Source: Ignavibacteria bacterium (GTDB lineage: Bacteria; Bacteroidota; Ignavibacteria; Kapaibacteriales; UBA961). From it: DNA of 64,000 nucleotides. The notes beneath the pieces were generated by a model. The model was not told the origin of the DNA and searched no databases. It saw nothing but the letters and a program-made list of their open reading frames with translations. The DNA is taken from contig JADJXV010000004.1 in NCBI GenBank assembly GCA_016720145.1, positions 248,001-312,000 of the forward strand, in the 5' to 3' direction. Shown here in pieces: positions 8,935-17,635 of the stretch. Every line of letters begins with the position of its first letter. The stretch's first letter is position 1. The position numbers and the translations under genes were made by a program.

Positions 8935-10260
8935 CTACTGAACTATGATTGTTTGTTGATGGGTTTCCATAGTAAATATGGGAACCTTTTCAACGAGTGT
9001 TGCATGTCCAAGCATTCGAAGCAGATACGGAGGCAGCGCGCGGAATAGTAATCGTACACTTACATTTACTTCGGCTCCTCCACGCTTTGGCACAGGAATT
9101 TGAAATCGATTCATTCGTGATTCAAACGGCGGGATAGTACGATTATCGACAAAGTCAGCTTCCCAAAAAAACAAAGTCTCTTCACCATGTCGATATGCCT
9201 TTCCATTATACAAAGCGAGCGACTTGTCTTCAGCAACTCGACCACTCCTCACTTCATTGCTGTGATAGTCCAGTAAATCTCCATTCTTATCGAGCATTCC
9301 CGACGCAAAAAGCGTATCACCCTTCTCATCCTGCGCGATTATTTCGAGCCACATCTGACGTTCAAATATCGCGCCTGACGGAATGTTGTGCCCCGTAAGA
9401 ATATTCTGAATAACGACTTGCATAGAGATAGAGCTGTCTTGCGATTGGACTGTTTTGGGTGCAATCACATCCATTTGTACCGAATAGGTGAGCATTGCAG
9501 CTATTTCGGCGATCGTTTCATCACGTCCCGGAAATTCCGTTAATGGTACATCGACACCGACCATTGTGTGGTGATGAACACGTTCGCGTTCAGGACCATT
9601 GGTGGCGGCTTTTCCGGTGTAAAATTTCATGTGACAGGTCTGACATGAAATTAAGCGCCCCGGGAATGTGCTATTTTTCCATTCCGTAAAGGTACGTTCG
9701 ATCGGGAAATTATTCGGCGTTCGGAAGTCATGACAGGGGCGGCAGATTTCGGAATTATCTTCAAAACGGCTGTCATATTCTGAACGGTGATAAGCATTGG
9801 GCAGTGGATCTTTAATTGGTCCGAGGCGTGTCGAGTCGAGGATGAATTTCAGGGAATTACTTGTCGTAGATTGATTTGGTGCAAGTCGATGGCACACATC
9901 ACAGCTAATTCCATGAGCAGAAATTCCTGAAAGCTTCGTTCGCTCGCCGGAATGTGCGATATTATCAATCGATACTGCGGTGGGAGAGTGGCATTCGACA
10001 CAGAATTGACCGAGACGTCCGGCTGAACGCACTTGCCCTACACTATCGAGGGCAAAAAGAATTGGATCTTTCATCGCGTAGGCATGCATCGATTGCTCCC
10101 ACTCACGGAAATGATCCGGATGACAGGAACGGCACTCTTCAGGGGAGGCGAATGCTTTCCGGAATAATTCGACAGAATCTTTCCGGGAACCGGGAGGAAG
10201 GGTAACTGTCTCGATTGTGTCGCTGCAACCTATTGCTGTAAAAGTAATTACTATAACCAA
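8935..10260 (-). CDS. Five-heme c-type cytochrome lipoprotein
   Basis: Five CxxCH heme-attachment motifs are visible in order: CRSCH, CVECH, CDVCH, CRPCH and CQTCH, with further His residues (REWEQSMHAYAMKD, HHHTMVGVD) able to serve as distal ligands. This fits the cytochrome c-554/multiheme family acting in periplasmic or surface electron transfer. A hydrophobic run ending FTAIGC looks like a lipobox. The reading frame is open upstream to an ATG at 10416, but that would overlap the 3' end of the upstream FGE-like gene by about 150 bp and put the lipobox at residue 64. I therefore place the start at a TTG at 10260, 7 bp after the upstream stop. The exact start is uncertain. Partners and substrate are unknown. 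Confidence 0.85.
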   Translation of the reverse strand: MVIVITFTAIGCSDTIETVTLPPGSRKDSVELFRKAFASPEECRSCHPDHFREWEQSMHAYAMKDPILFALDSVGQVRSAGRLGQFCVECHSPTAVSIDNIAHSGERTKLSGISAHGISCDVCHRLAPNQSTTSNSLKFILDSTRLGPIKDPLPNAYHRSEYDSRFEDNSEICRPCHDFRTPNNFPIERTFTEWKNSTFPGRLISCQTCHMKFYTGKAATNGPERERVHHHTMVGVDVPLTEFPGRDETIAEIAAMLTYSVQMDVIAPKTVQSQDSSISMQVVIQNILTGHNIPSGAIFERQMWLEIIAQDEKGDTLFASGMLDKNGDLLDYHSNEVRSGRVAEDKSLALYNGKAYRHGEETLFFWEADFVDNRTIPPFESRMNRFQIPVPKRGGAEVNVSVRLLFRALPPYLLRMLGHATLVEKVPIFTMETHQQTIIVQ

Positions 10261-10267
10261 TAAACTC

Positions 10268-11404
10268 TTACGGCAGAGTGCGTACCACTCGAAAACCCGT
10301 CGTATAGCTGGGATGTAAAGGATATTGAATGCCACGGTTAGATACCCGTAAAGTAAAGAGAGTGTTAATAAAAGAACCCCCGCGAAGTAATCGTTCTGCG
10401 CCAGAATTTGGACCACGTGGGTCTATTGCCGGTGATGTACTGTAATAGCTGTCATGATAATAATCCCAGCACCATTCACTGACATTCCCGATCATATCAT
10501 AAAGTCCATAAGAATTAGAGAGTTTGCTTCCGGCTGTATGCGTTATTTGTTCGGCATTGGCGCAATACCATGCGATAGGTCCTAGCGCCGGGTCGGGAGG
10601 CGAACACCCGTCATTTGTCGGTAAGTAGTCTCCGGCATAACAGTCAGTAGTAGTGCCGCCGCGAGCGCAATATTCCCACTCCGCTTCGGTAGGTAGACGG
10701 TAACCGCTTGCTGTGAAATCACATACCACCGAATCATCATAAAAGCTGTAGCACGGCACGAGCCCCGACCTCACCGAAAGTCGATTGCAAAAGTCAACCG
10801 CTTCATTCCACGAAATACTCTCCACCGGAAGAGAATCACCCTTGAACCAGCTCGGATTATACCCCATAAGCATTCGCCACTGATGTTGCAACACTTCCAT
10901 TTTGCCGATGGCAAGTCGATTGGATATCGTAATCTGATGCACGGGCTGTTCGTAGAAGTTTTTGTCCGAACCCAACATAAACTTCCCTCCAGGCACTTCG
11001 GCGGTAGCGATAAGAGGATAAGCGCTACGAATATTGATTTGAATAATAGATGTAGCTGCAAGCCGACCGGACTCTGCATCATAGAGATTCACCCGCAGGT
11101 AATACCATCCGTCAGCAGGAAAAGTAATGTTGAATTGACTTCTTGGCGACCGAGGCGCAATCACCGAATCATCGAGAAGCCATTCAAAGTGAGGTTCGGA
11201 AGGAGGATTGAGTGTAAATGCTAAATATATATACGGTTGCCCCGGGACTCCTTCGAGCGCTGCTGCCGTAGCCAAAATCGATACCGTACTTTGAGCTTGC
11301 CTGACGGTCACCGTCTCATGAGCGCAACTACTGAGCAACACTACAAGAACAGTATGTAGCAGAAGAGCGACGCGAGTATGAAGGAATTTCAAGCTACCGA
11401 ACAT
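10268..11404 (-). CDS. Formylglycine-generating-enzyme-like (SUMF1/FGE-sulfatase) lipoprotein
   Basis: The C-terminal two-thirds carry the FGE-sulfatase fold: VPGGKFMLGS, PVESISWNEAVDFCNRLS, YRLPTEAEWEYCARGG, YGLYDMIGNVSEWCWD and the closing GFRVVRTLP. A lipobox (LLSSC) follows a hydrophobic stretch, and residues about 45-120 form an Ig-like domain before the FGE domain. I start at the second Met (11404) because it sits directly before the basic, hydrophobic signal; an ATG at 11434 is possible. True FGEs use a catalytic Cys pair near the C-terminus; here the region RVSNRGIQY lacks them, so sulfatase maturation is unlikely. It is co-transcribed with the downstream five-heme cytochrome, 7 bp away. 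Confidence 0.92.
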   Translation of the reverse strand: MFGSLKFLHTRVALLLHTVLVVLLSSCAHETVTVRQAQSTVSILATAAALEGVPGQPYIYLAFTLNPPSEPHFEWLLDDSVIAPRSPRSQFNITFPADGWYYLRVNLYDAESGRLAATSIIQINIRSAYPLIATAEVPGGKFMLGSDKNFYEQPVHQITISNRLAIGKMEVLQHQWRMLMGYNPSWFKGDSLPVESISWNEAVDFCNRLSVRSGLVPCYSFYDDSVVCDFTASGYRLPTEAEWEYCARGGTTTDCYAGDYLPTNDGCSPPDPALGPIAWYCANAEQITHTAGSKLSNSYGLYDMIGNVSEWCWDYYHDSYYSTSPAIDPRGPNSGAERLLRGGSFINTLFTLRVSNRGIQYPLHPSYTTGFRVVRTLP

Positions 11405-11599
11405 GGAAATCTCACAAGGAATTGATATTGTCAAGCAAATTAATCATTTTGGTGAATTTCCGGGTGAAAAATTACTTGGAATTTCTGAGTCCGTCTTGTT
11501 GAAATCGAGGCTATAGAAGTGAATTGGAAACCTAGTAAACCGAGATATCGTCGGAAAATGAGATCATCAAGCAAGGTGAAAGAGAGTATGAGTATTTAT

Positions 11600-12184
11600 T
11601 CAATACCACAACTGCCACTGCACTTTAGCGTTCAGCGACGTAAGTGATACCTGACGTTCGGGAATTGCATAGTAGCGGAAGTCACCGCCGATACTAAAGG
11701 AGCGCGAAATTGGATAAGCGTATCCTACGCCGAGCATCCAACCTATTTCCCATTGGGTACTTGCGGTGATTTCGTTGTCATTGAGCGCTGCATTTACACG
11801 ATAGTTGTACATACCGACACCGGAAGTGATCTCAATACCATATTTCTCCATACTGAATATAAGCAATGCAGGAATTGCATCGAGTTCGAGCGTTGTGCCG
11901 GTCGGAAGTGACGCGTCTTGCTTTACGATAAGATTAGACACCCGCAGGATTCCTGTCTCGACACCCATGCCCAGCAGATGATCCGGTCGCCAGATGAGGC
12001 GGAGAGTACGGAGGAAACCTAAAGGTGAATATTCAGCTTTGTCAACCTCGGTGGTTCGGACGATATGAGACTGTGAAAGCCCGAGATTAGCCTGAAGAAT
12101 TACTCTATAATCGCCACGGAGTGTGTCCTGCGCGGTAAGGAATTGTGGAGTTAAAAACAAGATAACGAGGAGAAGTAGCTTCAT
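11600..12184 (-). CDS. Outer-membrane beta-barrel-like protein, 194 aa
   Basis: A Sec signal (LLLVILFLTPQFLTAQ) is followed by alternating polar/hydrophobic strands ending in aromatic residues (GIEITSGVGMYNYRVN, FSIGGDFRYYAI, KVQWQLWY with a terminal aromatic), typical of small outer-membrane barrels. It is the last of three genes whose stops and starts overlap by 4 bp, so it is translated with the glycerophosphodiesterase and another barrel-like protein. Specific function unknown. Confidence 0.8.
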   Translation of the reverse strand: MKLLLLVILFLTPQFLTAQDTLRGDYRVILQANLGLSQSHIVRTTEVDKAEYSPLGFLRTLRLIWRPDHLLGMGVETGILRVSNLIVKQDASLPTGTTLELDAIPALLIFSMEKYGIEITSGVGMYNYRVNAALNDNEITASTQWEIGWMLGVGYAYPISRSFSIGGDFRYYAIPERQVSLTSLNAKVQWQLWY

Positions 12185-13476
12185 CGGCGGATATAATAAT
12201 TGTAGGCAACGACAGTAGGATAATTGGTGAGGATTCCATCGTAATTCCCTTCATTTAAAAATTGTACGATAAATTCCGGCTGATCGAGCGTCCAGACAAA
12301 TGCCCTTCTATTTTCAGAATGAAGACTATTGACTTCGTTTTGTAATGAACCAAGTGTCCAGCGTGGTGCGAAGACTTTAGAATTCGCCTTTTGTGTCTGA
12401 CTAATACTTAATTCACAAATCGAAGGTATTTGTAAATGTTCAGGATGAGCGACAAATGCCTGATAAATTTCATCGGTAGCAAGCCCTGAAAATATTTCTA
12501 ATGTATCGCGTTTGCCGGCTGCTTGGAGAAGTTGAGCGCGTTCGATGTATGTCTTTTGCATGGCTATAATCTTCTCAATCGCGGCGGGTTCTTTAATATC
12601 CAGCCATACTGATGTAAGATTTGTCGAGTCCACAATCGTTCGGAGTGCATCGTCGAGAGTTGGGATTCGTTCGCCGTTCTTAAGTCTACAGAGAACTTGC
12701 AGTTGCGCAAAAGTATAATTTCCAATCGCACCCACCATATATTCACCATCGACAAGACGTGAGTTGAGATTTTCATCGTGATAGAGGACCGGGATGCCGT
12801 CTTTTGTTAATCGAATATCAATTTCGACACCGTTAGCACCGAGCTTTCCGGCGAATTTGATGAGTTCGGTAGAGTTTTCTGAAAACGGTAATCGATCACT
12901 ATTGCGTCCACCGCCTCGATGCGCTATGATCCAAAATTTCCCGTCCGTTCGTTCGCGCTTACGTTCAAACAAAGGGCGTACATACTCTAATATAAGTGGT
13001 TCATTTGGCTGCACTTCGCTGCCACCGACAGCTCCGCGAATGGTAAGCGTTTGAGGTCTAATCGTCTGTAGAATATCTCCTGCACCATCTTTATTCCGAA
13101 TTTCCAATGTACACAATCCTGTCTGTGGTGATTGTGCATTTCGCCAGTACCCTGCGTAGAGAATTGATGAATCTTTCATTCCACTTCGGAGCACCATGTA
13201 GGTTGAATTCTTCTGACAAAAAATCGACAAAGACTCACGGTCATGCTTGAGTATTACCGTGTCACCAAATCGAGCTTTTCCCTGTTGAACGGCATAGACA
13301 CCTTCAATTAACTTCCGAGAAATATTAGGAATAGCACTTGTGCCTTTGAGGGCGGGAGCGACAATCTCAGTATTAGGAACGATAATTCTCAATTCACTGT
13401 TGCATGCTCCTAACTGCCAAGAAATCAACAATATAGTAAGAATAAAAATACATGAACGCAGTTGATTAATTGTCAT
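12181..13476 (-). CDS. Glycerophosphodiester phosphodiesterase lipoprotein, 431 aa
   Basis: Lipoprotein signal with lipobox (QLGAC, Cys25). An N-terminal beta-rich domain of about 150 residues precedes a GDPD TIM-barrel. Catalytic elements are visible: IAHRGGG (His186, Arg187), Glu199-Asn, GVEIDIRLTKDG (Glu218, Asp220) and YHDENL (His233). It should hydrolyse glycerophosphodiesters to glycerol-3-phosphate and an alcohol at the periplasmic or outer face. The N-terminal extension is unusual for the family. It overlaps both neighbours by 4 bp in one operon with two beta-barrel-like proteins, which may give it access to outer-membrane lipids (inference). Confidence 0.93.
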   Translation of the reverse strand: MTINQLRSCIFILTILLISWQLGACNSELRIIVPNTEIVAPALKGTSAIPNISRKLIEGVYAVQQGKARFGDTVILKHDRESLSIFCQKNSTYMVLRSGMKDSSILYAGYWRNAQSPQTGLCTLEIRNKDGAGDILQTIRPQTLTIRGAVGGSEVQPNEPLILEYVRPLFERKRERTDGKFWIIAHRGGGRNSDRLPFSENSTELIKFAGKLGANGVEIDIRLTKDGIPVLYHDENLNSRLVDGEYMVGAIGNYTFAQLQVLCRLKNGERIPTLDDALRTIVDSTNLTSVWLDIKEPAAIEKIIAMQKTYIERAQLLQAAGKRDTLEIFSGLATDEIYQAFVAHPEHLQIPSICELSISQTQKANSKVFAPRWTLGSLQNEVNSLHSENRRAFVWTLDQPEFIVQFLNEGNYDGILTNYPTVVAYNYYIRR

Positions 13477-14183
13477 AATAGTATTCCGATCATAAATTCA
13501 GGATAGGTTAATCGATCGTTGAAGGTCGAAAATGCGAGCCACGACTGGTAGGCATTGCTCAGGTTGTTGATTTTTAAGCCGAGTAAGAGGTGAGTGTTGC
13601 GGAAGAAAGGCTGTTCGGTATAGATGCCAAATGAACCTCCTGCGACCACGTTTTTTTCACTCGCAATTTCAATATCACCAACACGGGTACTGCGAGAAGT
13701 GATGTACAGCAATTCACCGCGAACGGAAATAAGCACTTCATCGAAGGCAATACCAAAAGAGACATGCGGAGTATTGAGCCAGCCAATGGCAGATACATCA
13801 AAACTATTTTCCATAGTGGCAAAGCCGTACCAGAGTGTGCTGTAATCTCCGAAAGAGAGAGAGAAACGTCTGTAACTAATGCTCCACATTGCTCCAATAG
13901 AAGCGAGATTCGTGATGTAATTACTGCCGAGACGACCGGTAAGGGCAAAATTTACCGGTAAATTATACCTAAAATTTGCGTCGAGAATGGGTATTTGCCT
14001 GATTTCTTCTTCGGCAATTGGACGGGGGACAAAGGTAGTCGTAGCGCCGATACTCCCGGAAAATGAATATGGAACCGCCTCTTGGGGGAAAAGCACATAC
14101 ACCCGACCGGAATCGTTGTCCTGAGCAGATGAGAATAGAAAGCCGGAAAAAAAATAAATAACAAATAGGACATGTATCTTCAT
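13473..14183 (-). CDS. Secreted/outer-membrane beta-rich protein, 236 aa
   Basis: A signal peptide (FVIYFFSGFLFSSAQ) is followed by repeated amphipathic strands (YRRFSLSFGDYSTLWYGFA, HVSFGIAFDEVLISVRGELLYI) and an aromatic/hydrophobic C-terminus, as in PorP/SprF-like or other small barrels. It is the first gene of the three-gene operon ending in the small barrel at 11600. The family could not be named with certainty. The 288 bp upstream, shared with nuoE, are AT-rich and contain the promoter region but no gene. Confidence 0.75.
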   Translation of the reverse strand: MKIHVLFVIYFFSGFLFSSAQDNDSGRVYVLFPQEAVPYSFSGSIGATTTFVPRPIAEEEIRQIPILDANFRYNLPVNFALTGRLGSNYITNLASIGAMWSISYRRFSLSFGDYSTLWYGFATMENSFDVSAIGWLNTPHVSFGIAFDEVLISVRGELLYITSRSTRVGDIEIASEKNVVAGGSFGIYTEQPFFRNTHLLLGLKINNLSNAYQSWLAFSTFNDRLTYPEFMIGILL

Positions 14184-14471
14184 ATATTTTGAATGGTTAT
14201 GTAGAATATGAGGCGTAAGAATCTTTAAAATAAATACGAAATTTCAATAAGATAATTACTTGTATAATTTGGTGTATGTTTTTGACCGTAGGAATTGTTA
14301 ATGTATCAAGAAATCAATCATTTCCCGCAAAATTAATGTTTTCGTGAACGCTCCACCTCCTTTTTTATAAAATTAACATCATTATTCCTGAATTATAACT
14401 GCTTTTTCCAAGCTCTTTCGTATTTTTGCCGTCGCAATTACTCAAAACCCGAATTCAAATCCAAATACTTT

Positions 14472-14945
14472 ATGGAAATTATCTTTACTTCTGACGAACT
14501 TACCGAAGTTGCCCGCCTGAAAGCCCAATATCCGGAACCCAAAGCTGCAATAATGCCTGTCCTCTGGATGGCGCAAAAGAAATTTGGATGGCTCTCCGAA
14601 GATGTTATGAAATACGTCGGTGAAGTAATGAATCTTCCTCATTCACATGTGCTTGGTGTGGCTACATTTTACACCATGTATTTCAAAAAGCCGATGGGGA
14701 AATATCACGTGCAGGTATGTACTAATGTTTCCTGTATGTTACGAGGTGGTGAAGCACTTTATGATCATGTGTCGCGCACGTACGGCATAAGGCATAATGA
14801 AACAACCTCAGACGGATTAATTTCACTCGAAGAAGTAGAGTGTATGGGAGCGTGTGGCGGTGCTCCGATGATTGCAATCAACGAGACTTTCCATGAAAAT
14901 GTAACTGCATCGCATGTCGATTCATTACTTGCGGCGTTGCATTAA
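14472..14945 (+). CDS. nuoE: NADH-quinone oxidoreductase subunit E, 157 aa
   Basis: Thioredoxin-fold [2Fe-2S] subunit of the NADH-dehydrogenase arm of complex I or of a related hydrogenase/formate dehydrogenase diaphorase. The four cluster ligands are present: Cys83 and Cys88 (CTNVSC) and Cys124 and Cys128 (CMGAC). The N-terminal helical domain (AIMPVLWMAQKKFGWLSEDV) is typical. nuoF is not downstream; the next gene is a rhomboid-like protein, so the rest of the complex must be encoded elsewhere. Confidence 0.95.
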   Translation: MEIIFTSDELTEVARLKAQYPEPKAAIMPVLWMAQKKFGWLSEDVMKYVGEVMNLPHSHVLGVATFYTMYFKKPMGKYHVQVCTNVSCMLRGGEALYDHVSRTYGIRHNETTSDGLISLEEVECMGACGGAPMIAINETFHENVTASHVDSLLAALH

Positions 14946-14971
14946 GAAGTTAACTTATACATTACAAAACC

Positions 14972-15817
14972 ATGCGTCCTTTCCGATCATTCTCCCAACG
15001 TTTTCTGCTTGTCGCTGCAATGGCGTTCTTGCTGAATTCTGCCAGCAATGGACTGGTGGGGTCGTATTTGGCGCTGTACCCACAGCTTGTCTTGCATGAA
15101 TTCCAGCTCTGGCGGCTCATCACCTTCCCACTTGCATCTCCAAGCATTCTTGGGATGATACTGCTTTCGATGTCGATGTTTTTATTCGCTGAAGAGTTAG
15201 AGCAAATATATCGTAAGAGATTGCCTCTCTTTATGCTTGCTCTTACTAGCTTTCTTGGTGTCGGCTATACTCTCCTTTTTCAGCAGTCATCGCTTCCTTT
15301 GATAGGTTCTGAACATCTCTCTTTCTTTGTCCTTACCTTATTTTTATGGTCATTCCCGCGCCGTGCGGTCGAGATATTCGGTTTACATATTCGTGGAGAT
15401 GTCATTATCCTCGTCTCATCATTTTGCTTTTTTACGTTTTCAGTGGTGGATGTCGTACTGAATAAAGCACCATTTTTTGGAATCGTACTTCAGAGCGGGC
15501 TTGGGATTTTTAGTGGATTACTCACGGTGTTTATGTATTTACAGGCAGCGGCGAACCGAAGGCGAAAGGCGAGAGAGTTGGAGTTCCCAATGATACCAAT
15601 GGATGCTCCTTTCGAACCGGTAGAAGAAGCCGATTATTTACCCCAAAAGCGCTACCCTGCTTCTTCTATTCCACAGCATTATCAGTCACATAGAGCAGAA
15701 ATTAGCGACGAAGAACACGCCAATCAGTTACTCGATAAAATCTTTTCTCAGGGTTCAGAATCGCTCACCCAAGCTGAACGTGATTTCTTAGAAAAGTATT
15801 CACATACATTGAAATAA
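14972..15817 (+). CDS. Rhomboid-family membrane protein, probably protease-inactive, 281 aa
   Basis: About six transmembrane helices in residues 10-195 with rhomboid landmarks: an amphipathic L1 loop with QLWRLITFPL, then helices ending in a short cytoplasmic linker and a C-terminal helical tail (LLDKIFSQGSESLTQAERDFLEKYS) like the DUF6576 tail of Bacteroidota rhomboids. The catalytic GxSG is replaced by GSEH (LIGSEHLSFF) and the TM6 His by Gln/Ser (VLQSGLGIFSG), so intramembrane proteolysis is unlikely. It lies 26 bp after nuoE and may be co-transcribed. A role as chaperone or adaptor is inference. Confidence 0.82.
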   Translation: MRPFRSFSQRFLLVAAMAFLLNSASNGLVGSYLALYPQLVLHEFQLWRLITFPLASPSILGMILLSMSMFLFAEELEQIYRKRLPLFMLALTSFLGVGYTLLFQQSSLPLIGSEHLSFFVLTLFLWSFPRRAVEIFGLHIRGDVIILVSSFCFFTFSVVDVVLNKAPFFGIVLQSGLGIFSGLLTVFMYLQAAANRRRKARELEFPMIPMDAPFEPVEEADYLPQKRYPASSIPQHYQSHRAEISDEEHANQLLDKIFSQGSESLTQAERDFLEKYSHTLK

Positions 15818-15844
15818 GTCTTTTAGATAAATATACCTTGTGCC

Positions 15845-15885
15845 AATAGCGGCGTGCTTGAAATAGCATGCCGCTATTTTTTTTA
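15845..15885 (+). terminator. Intrinsic terminator after nuoE-rhomboid
   Basis: The stem AATAGCGGC...GCCGCTATT with a T8 tract lies 28 bp after the rhomboid-like stop. Confidence 0.85.
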
Positions 15886-15965
15886 TAGAGAGATAATACT
15901 TGACATATTGAAACAAATACAGTAAATATTGAGAAATGACTTTGTATGTTTGATATCTCTCACCC

Positions 15966-16002
15966 AAAAAGTCGCTTTCGCCCCAAAAGAGCGGCTTTTT
16001 TC
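15966..16002 (+). terminator. Terminator-like hairpin in the 5' region of the 69-aa gene
   Basis: AAAAGTCGCT pairs with AGCGGCTTTT (one G-T pair) and runs into a T6 tract. It ends only 43 bp before the start codon of the next gene, so it may be an attenuator in that gene's leader rather than an operon end. The operon upstream already has its own terminator at 15845. Confidence 0.55.
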
Positions 16003-16044
16003 GTAATTTGCAGCCCATTATACTCATTTATCAAGGAAAAACTC

Positions 16045-16254
16045 ATGGCTAAAAACCCTATTGCCGCTAAAGTTCAAAAGGCAACTATGATCCTCGGTGT
16101 CGCTAATTTACTGGCAGGATTTGCATTTCTTTTTGGCTATTTTATGTCTAAAGAATGGCTCTTCCTCGTTGCCTCCGTCGCAATGTTCGTCGCATTTGCC
16201 GGGGTTATTGTGCTTGCTGTCAAAATGAAAAAGAAACTCGCGGATCTTGAATAA
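16045..16254 (+). CDS. Small two-helix membrane protein, 69 aa
   Basis: Two predicted transmembrane helices (about 14-34 and 38-60) with a basic C-terminal tail (KMKKKLADLE). I use the ATG at 16045, preceded by a purine-rich AAGGAAAA; the frame is open to 15946, but that extension would run through the terminator-like hairpin. Function unknown. It lies 33 bp upstream of the DUF4349 lipoprotein, so the two may form an operon. Confidence 0.75.
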   Translation: MAKNPIAAKVQKATMILGVANLLAGFAFLFGYFMSKEWLFLVASVAMFVAFAGVIVLAVKMKKKLADLE

Positions 16255-16287
16255 TGCTCCTGTATTCTCACACTATTTCTACTACTT

Positions 16288-17268
16288 ATGCAATTTTTAC
16301 AGCTTTTCCGTGCGACTGCGCTTGTGTTTGTCGTTGTTGTATTTTCAGGGTGTCGGAATAAACAGGGGAATTCAGAAACTTCACCACAGACGATGATGAA
16401 GCTTGAAAACCTATCTCCATCTGGTCAGCAGAACGATGATTTGACAGCTGATTATCCAAATCCTCAAATCGCTCAAGGCGCAGTCACAACCAATCGTATC
16501 TATGATGAAGCCCTCACTAAGTCATCTTCTTCAAATGGTAACAGCTCGAACTCCAATGTTACACCTTCCAAAAGCAACAGCAACTCAAAAATCATCAAAA
16601 ATGCGACCATTCGCATTCGAGTGAAGGACTTTCAGACGGCGGGCTCTCAGATTGAGGAGATAATCAAGCGACATGGTGCTTATTTCAGTTCACAGACCGA
16701 GTCCAATTCAGTAGATTTTCGCGAGAATCATGCAGTGATTCGCGTGGGGAATGAAAAATTCGATGCACTGGTCAAAGAACTCGTGAGCATCGCCGAACGT
16801 GTTGATTCTAAAAATACTTCCGTCGATGATGTCACCGGTCAGTTCGTCGATATTCAGGCGCGATTGAAGGTGAAAAAAGAAACCGAGAGTCGGTTCTATG
16901 AAATTCTCAAGCAAGCCCGCACCGTTTCCGATATCCTCGAAGTCCAGGAAAAAATCAACGAAATCCGCGAAGAAATCGACGCATCCGAGGGAAGATTACA
17001 ATTACTAAGCGATCAGGTGACGTTCAGCACGGTGAATCTTGAATATTACGAGCGACTCACGCAAGCTACGACGGCGTCCGAAGATAGCTTCGGCGAGAAT
17101 CTCACTCGGGGATTCTCTAATGGTTGGCATGGATTGCTCTCGCTCATTGTATTTGCCGTCACAGTGTGGCCGTTTTGGATTGCATGCGCGATATTTCTCT
17201 TTATCATTATCAAAAGTGCAAAACGCATGCGTCGGCAGACGAAGAGTGATACGGTTTCAAAGACTTGA
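16288..17268 (+). CDS. DUF4349 lipoprotein, 326 aa
   Basis: Lipobox SGC (Cys22) after a hydrophobic signal, then a low-complexity Ser/Asn linker (about 75-105). A DUF4349 domain follows (IIKNATIRIRVKDFQTAG, then a helical hairpin with KINEIREEIDASEGRLQLL), and a C-terminal transmembrane helix (about 280-308) with a basic tail. The family is membrane-bound at both ends and its role is unknown, possibly envelope stress or transport. Confidence 0.9.
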   Translation: MQFLQLFRATALVFVVVVFSGCRNKQGNSETSPQTMMKLENLSPSGQQNDDLTADYPNPQIAQGAVTTNRIYDEALTKSSSSNGNSSNSNVTPSKSNSNSKIIKNATIRIRVKDFQTAGSQIEEIIKRHGAYFSSQTESNSVDFRENHAVIRVGNEKFDALVKELVSIAERVDSKNTSVDDVTGQFVDIQARLKVKKETESRFYEILKQARTVSDILEVQEKINEIREEIDASEGRLQLLSDQVTFSTVNLEYYERLTQATTASEDSFGENLTRGFSNGWHGLLSLIVFAVTVWPFWIACAIFLFIIIKSAKRMRRQTKSDTVSKT

Positions 17269-17295
17269 GGAATATTCTGCGGTTGTATAAAGGGC

Positions 17296-17577
17296 TGTCA
17301 TTCTGAGTGAGTCTTCGAGCGAAGAATCGACACGCGCGCTACCGAAAGTGGATGGCGATTTTCAGATTATCTCGATTCTAAGTTGTTAATAAAAATATGC
17401 TTATAACCAGTTGTATCATATACTGATTTGAATTTAAATGGTATTACGAACAAACGATATAAACAAGTCATCCTGAAATAATTTTCCCGGAAAGTATCCA
17501 AACGCGCTTCAATGTCACATGATGTGACGCCATCAGCAAGTGTCGATTCTTCAGTCGAAGACTCCTTCAGAATGACA
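17296..17577 (+). repeat. Intergenic element with 38-bp inverted ends
   Basis: The left end (17296-17333) and right end (about 17540-17577) are imperfect inverted copies of a sequence containing GAGTCTTCGA and GAAGAATCGACAC. Between them is AT-rich non-coding DNA with a perfect palindrome GTCACAT-G-ATGTGAC at 17514-17528. This fills the 367-bp gap between the DUF4349 gene and the aminotransferase and resembles dispersed non-autonomous repeats. Confidence 0.65.
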
Positions 17578-17635
17578 TACTGTTAACTCTATGTCCATAG
17601 TAAACTTCCGTCAATGTACCCCAAAAAAACTACAC

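Noticed and set aside
14472..15817. nuoE as part of a complex I operon
   Set aside because: No other nuo gene follows or precedes it within the window.
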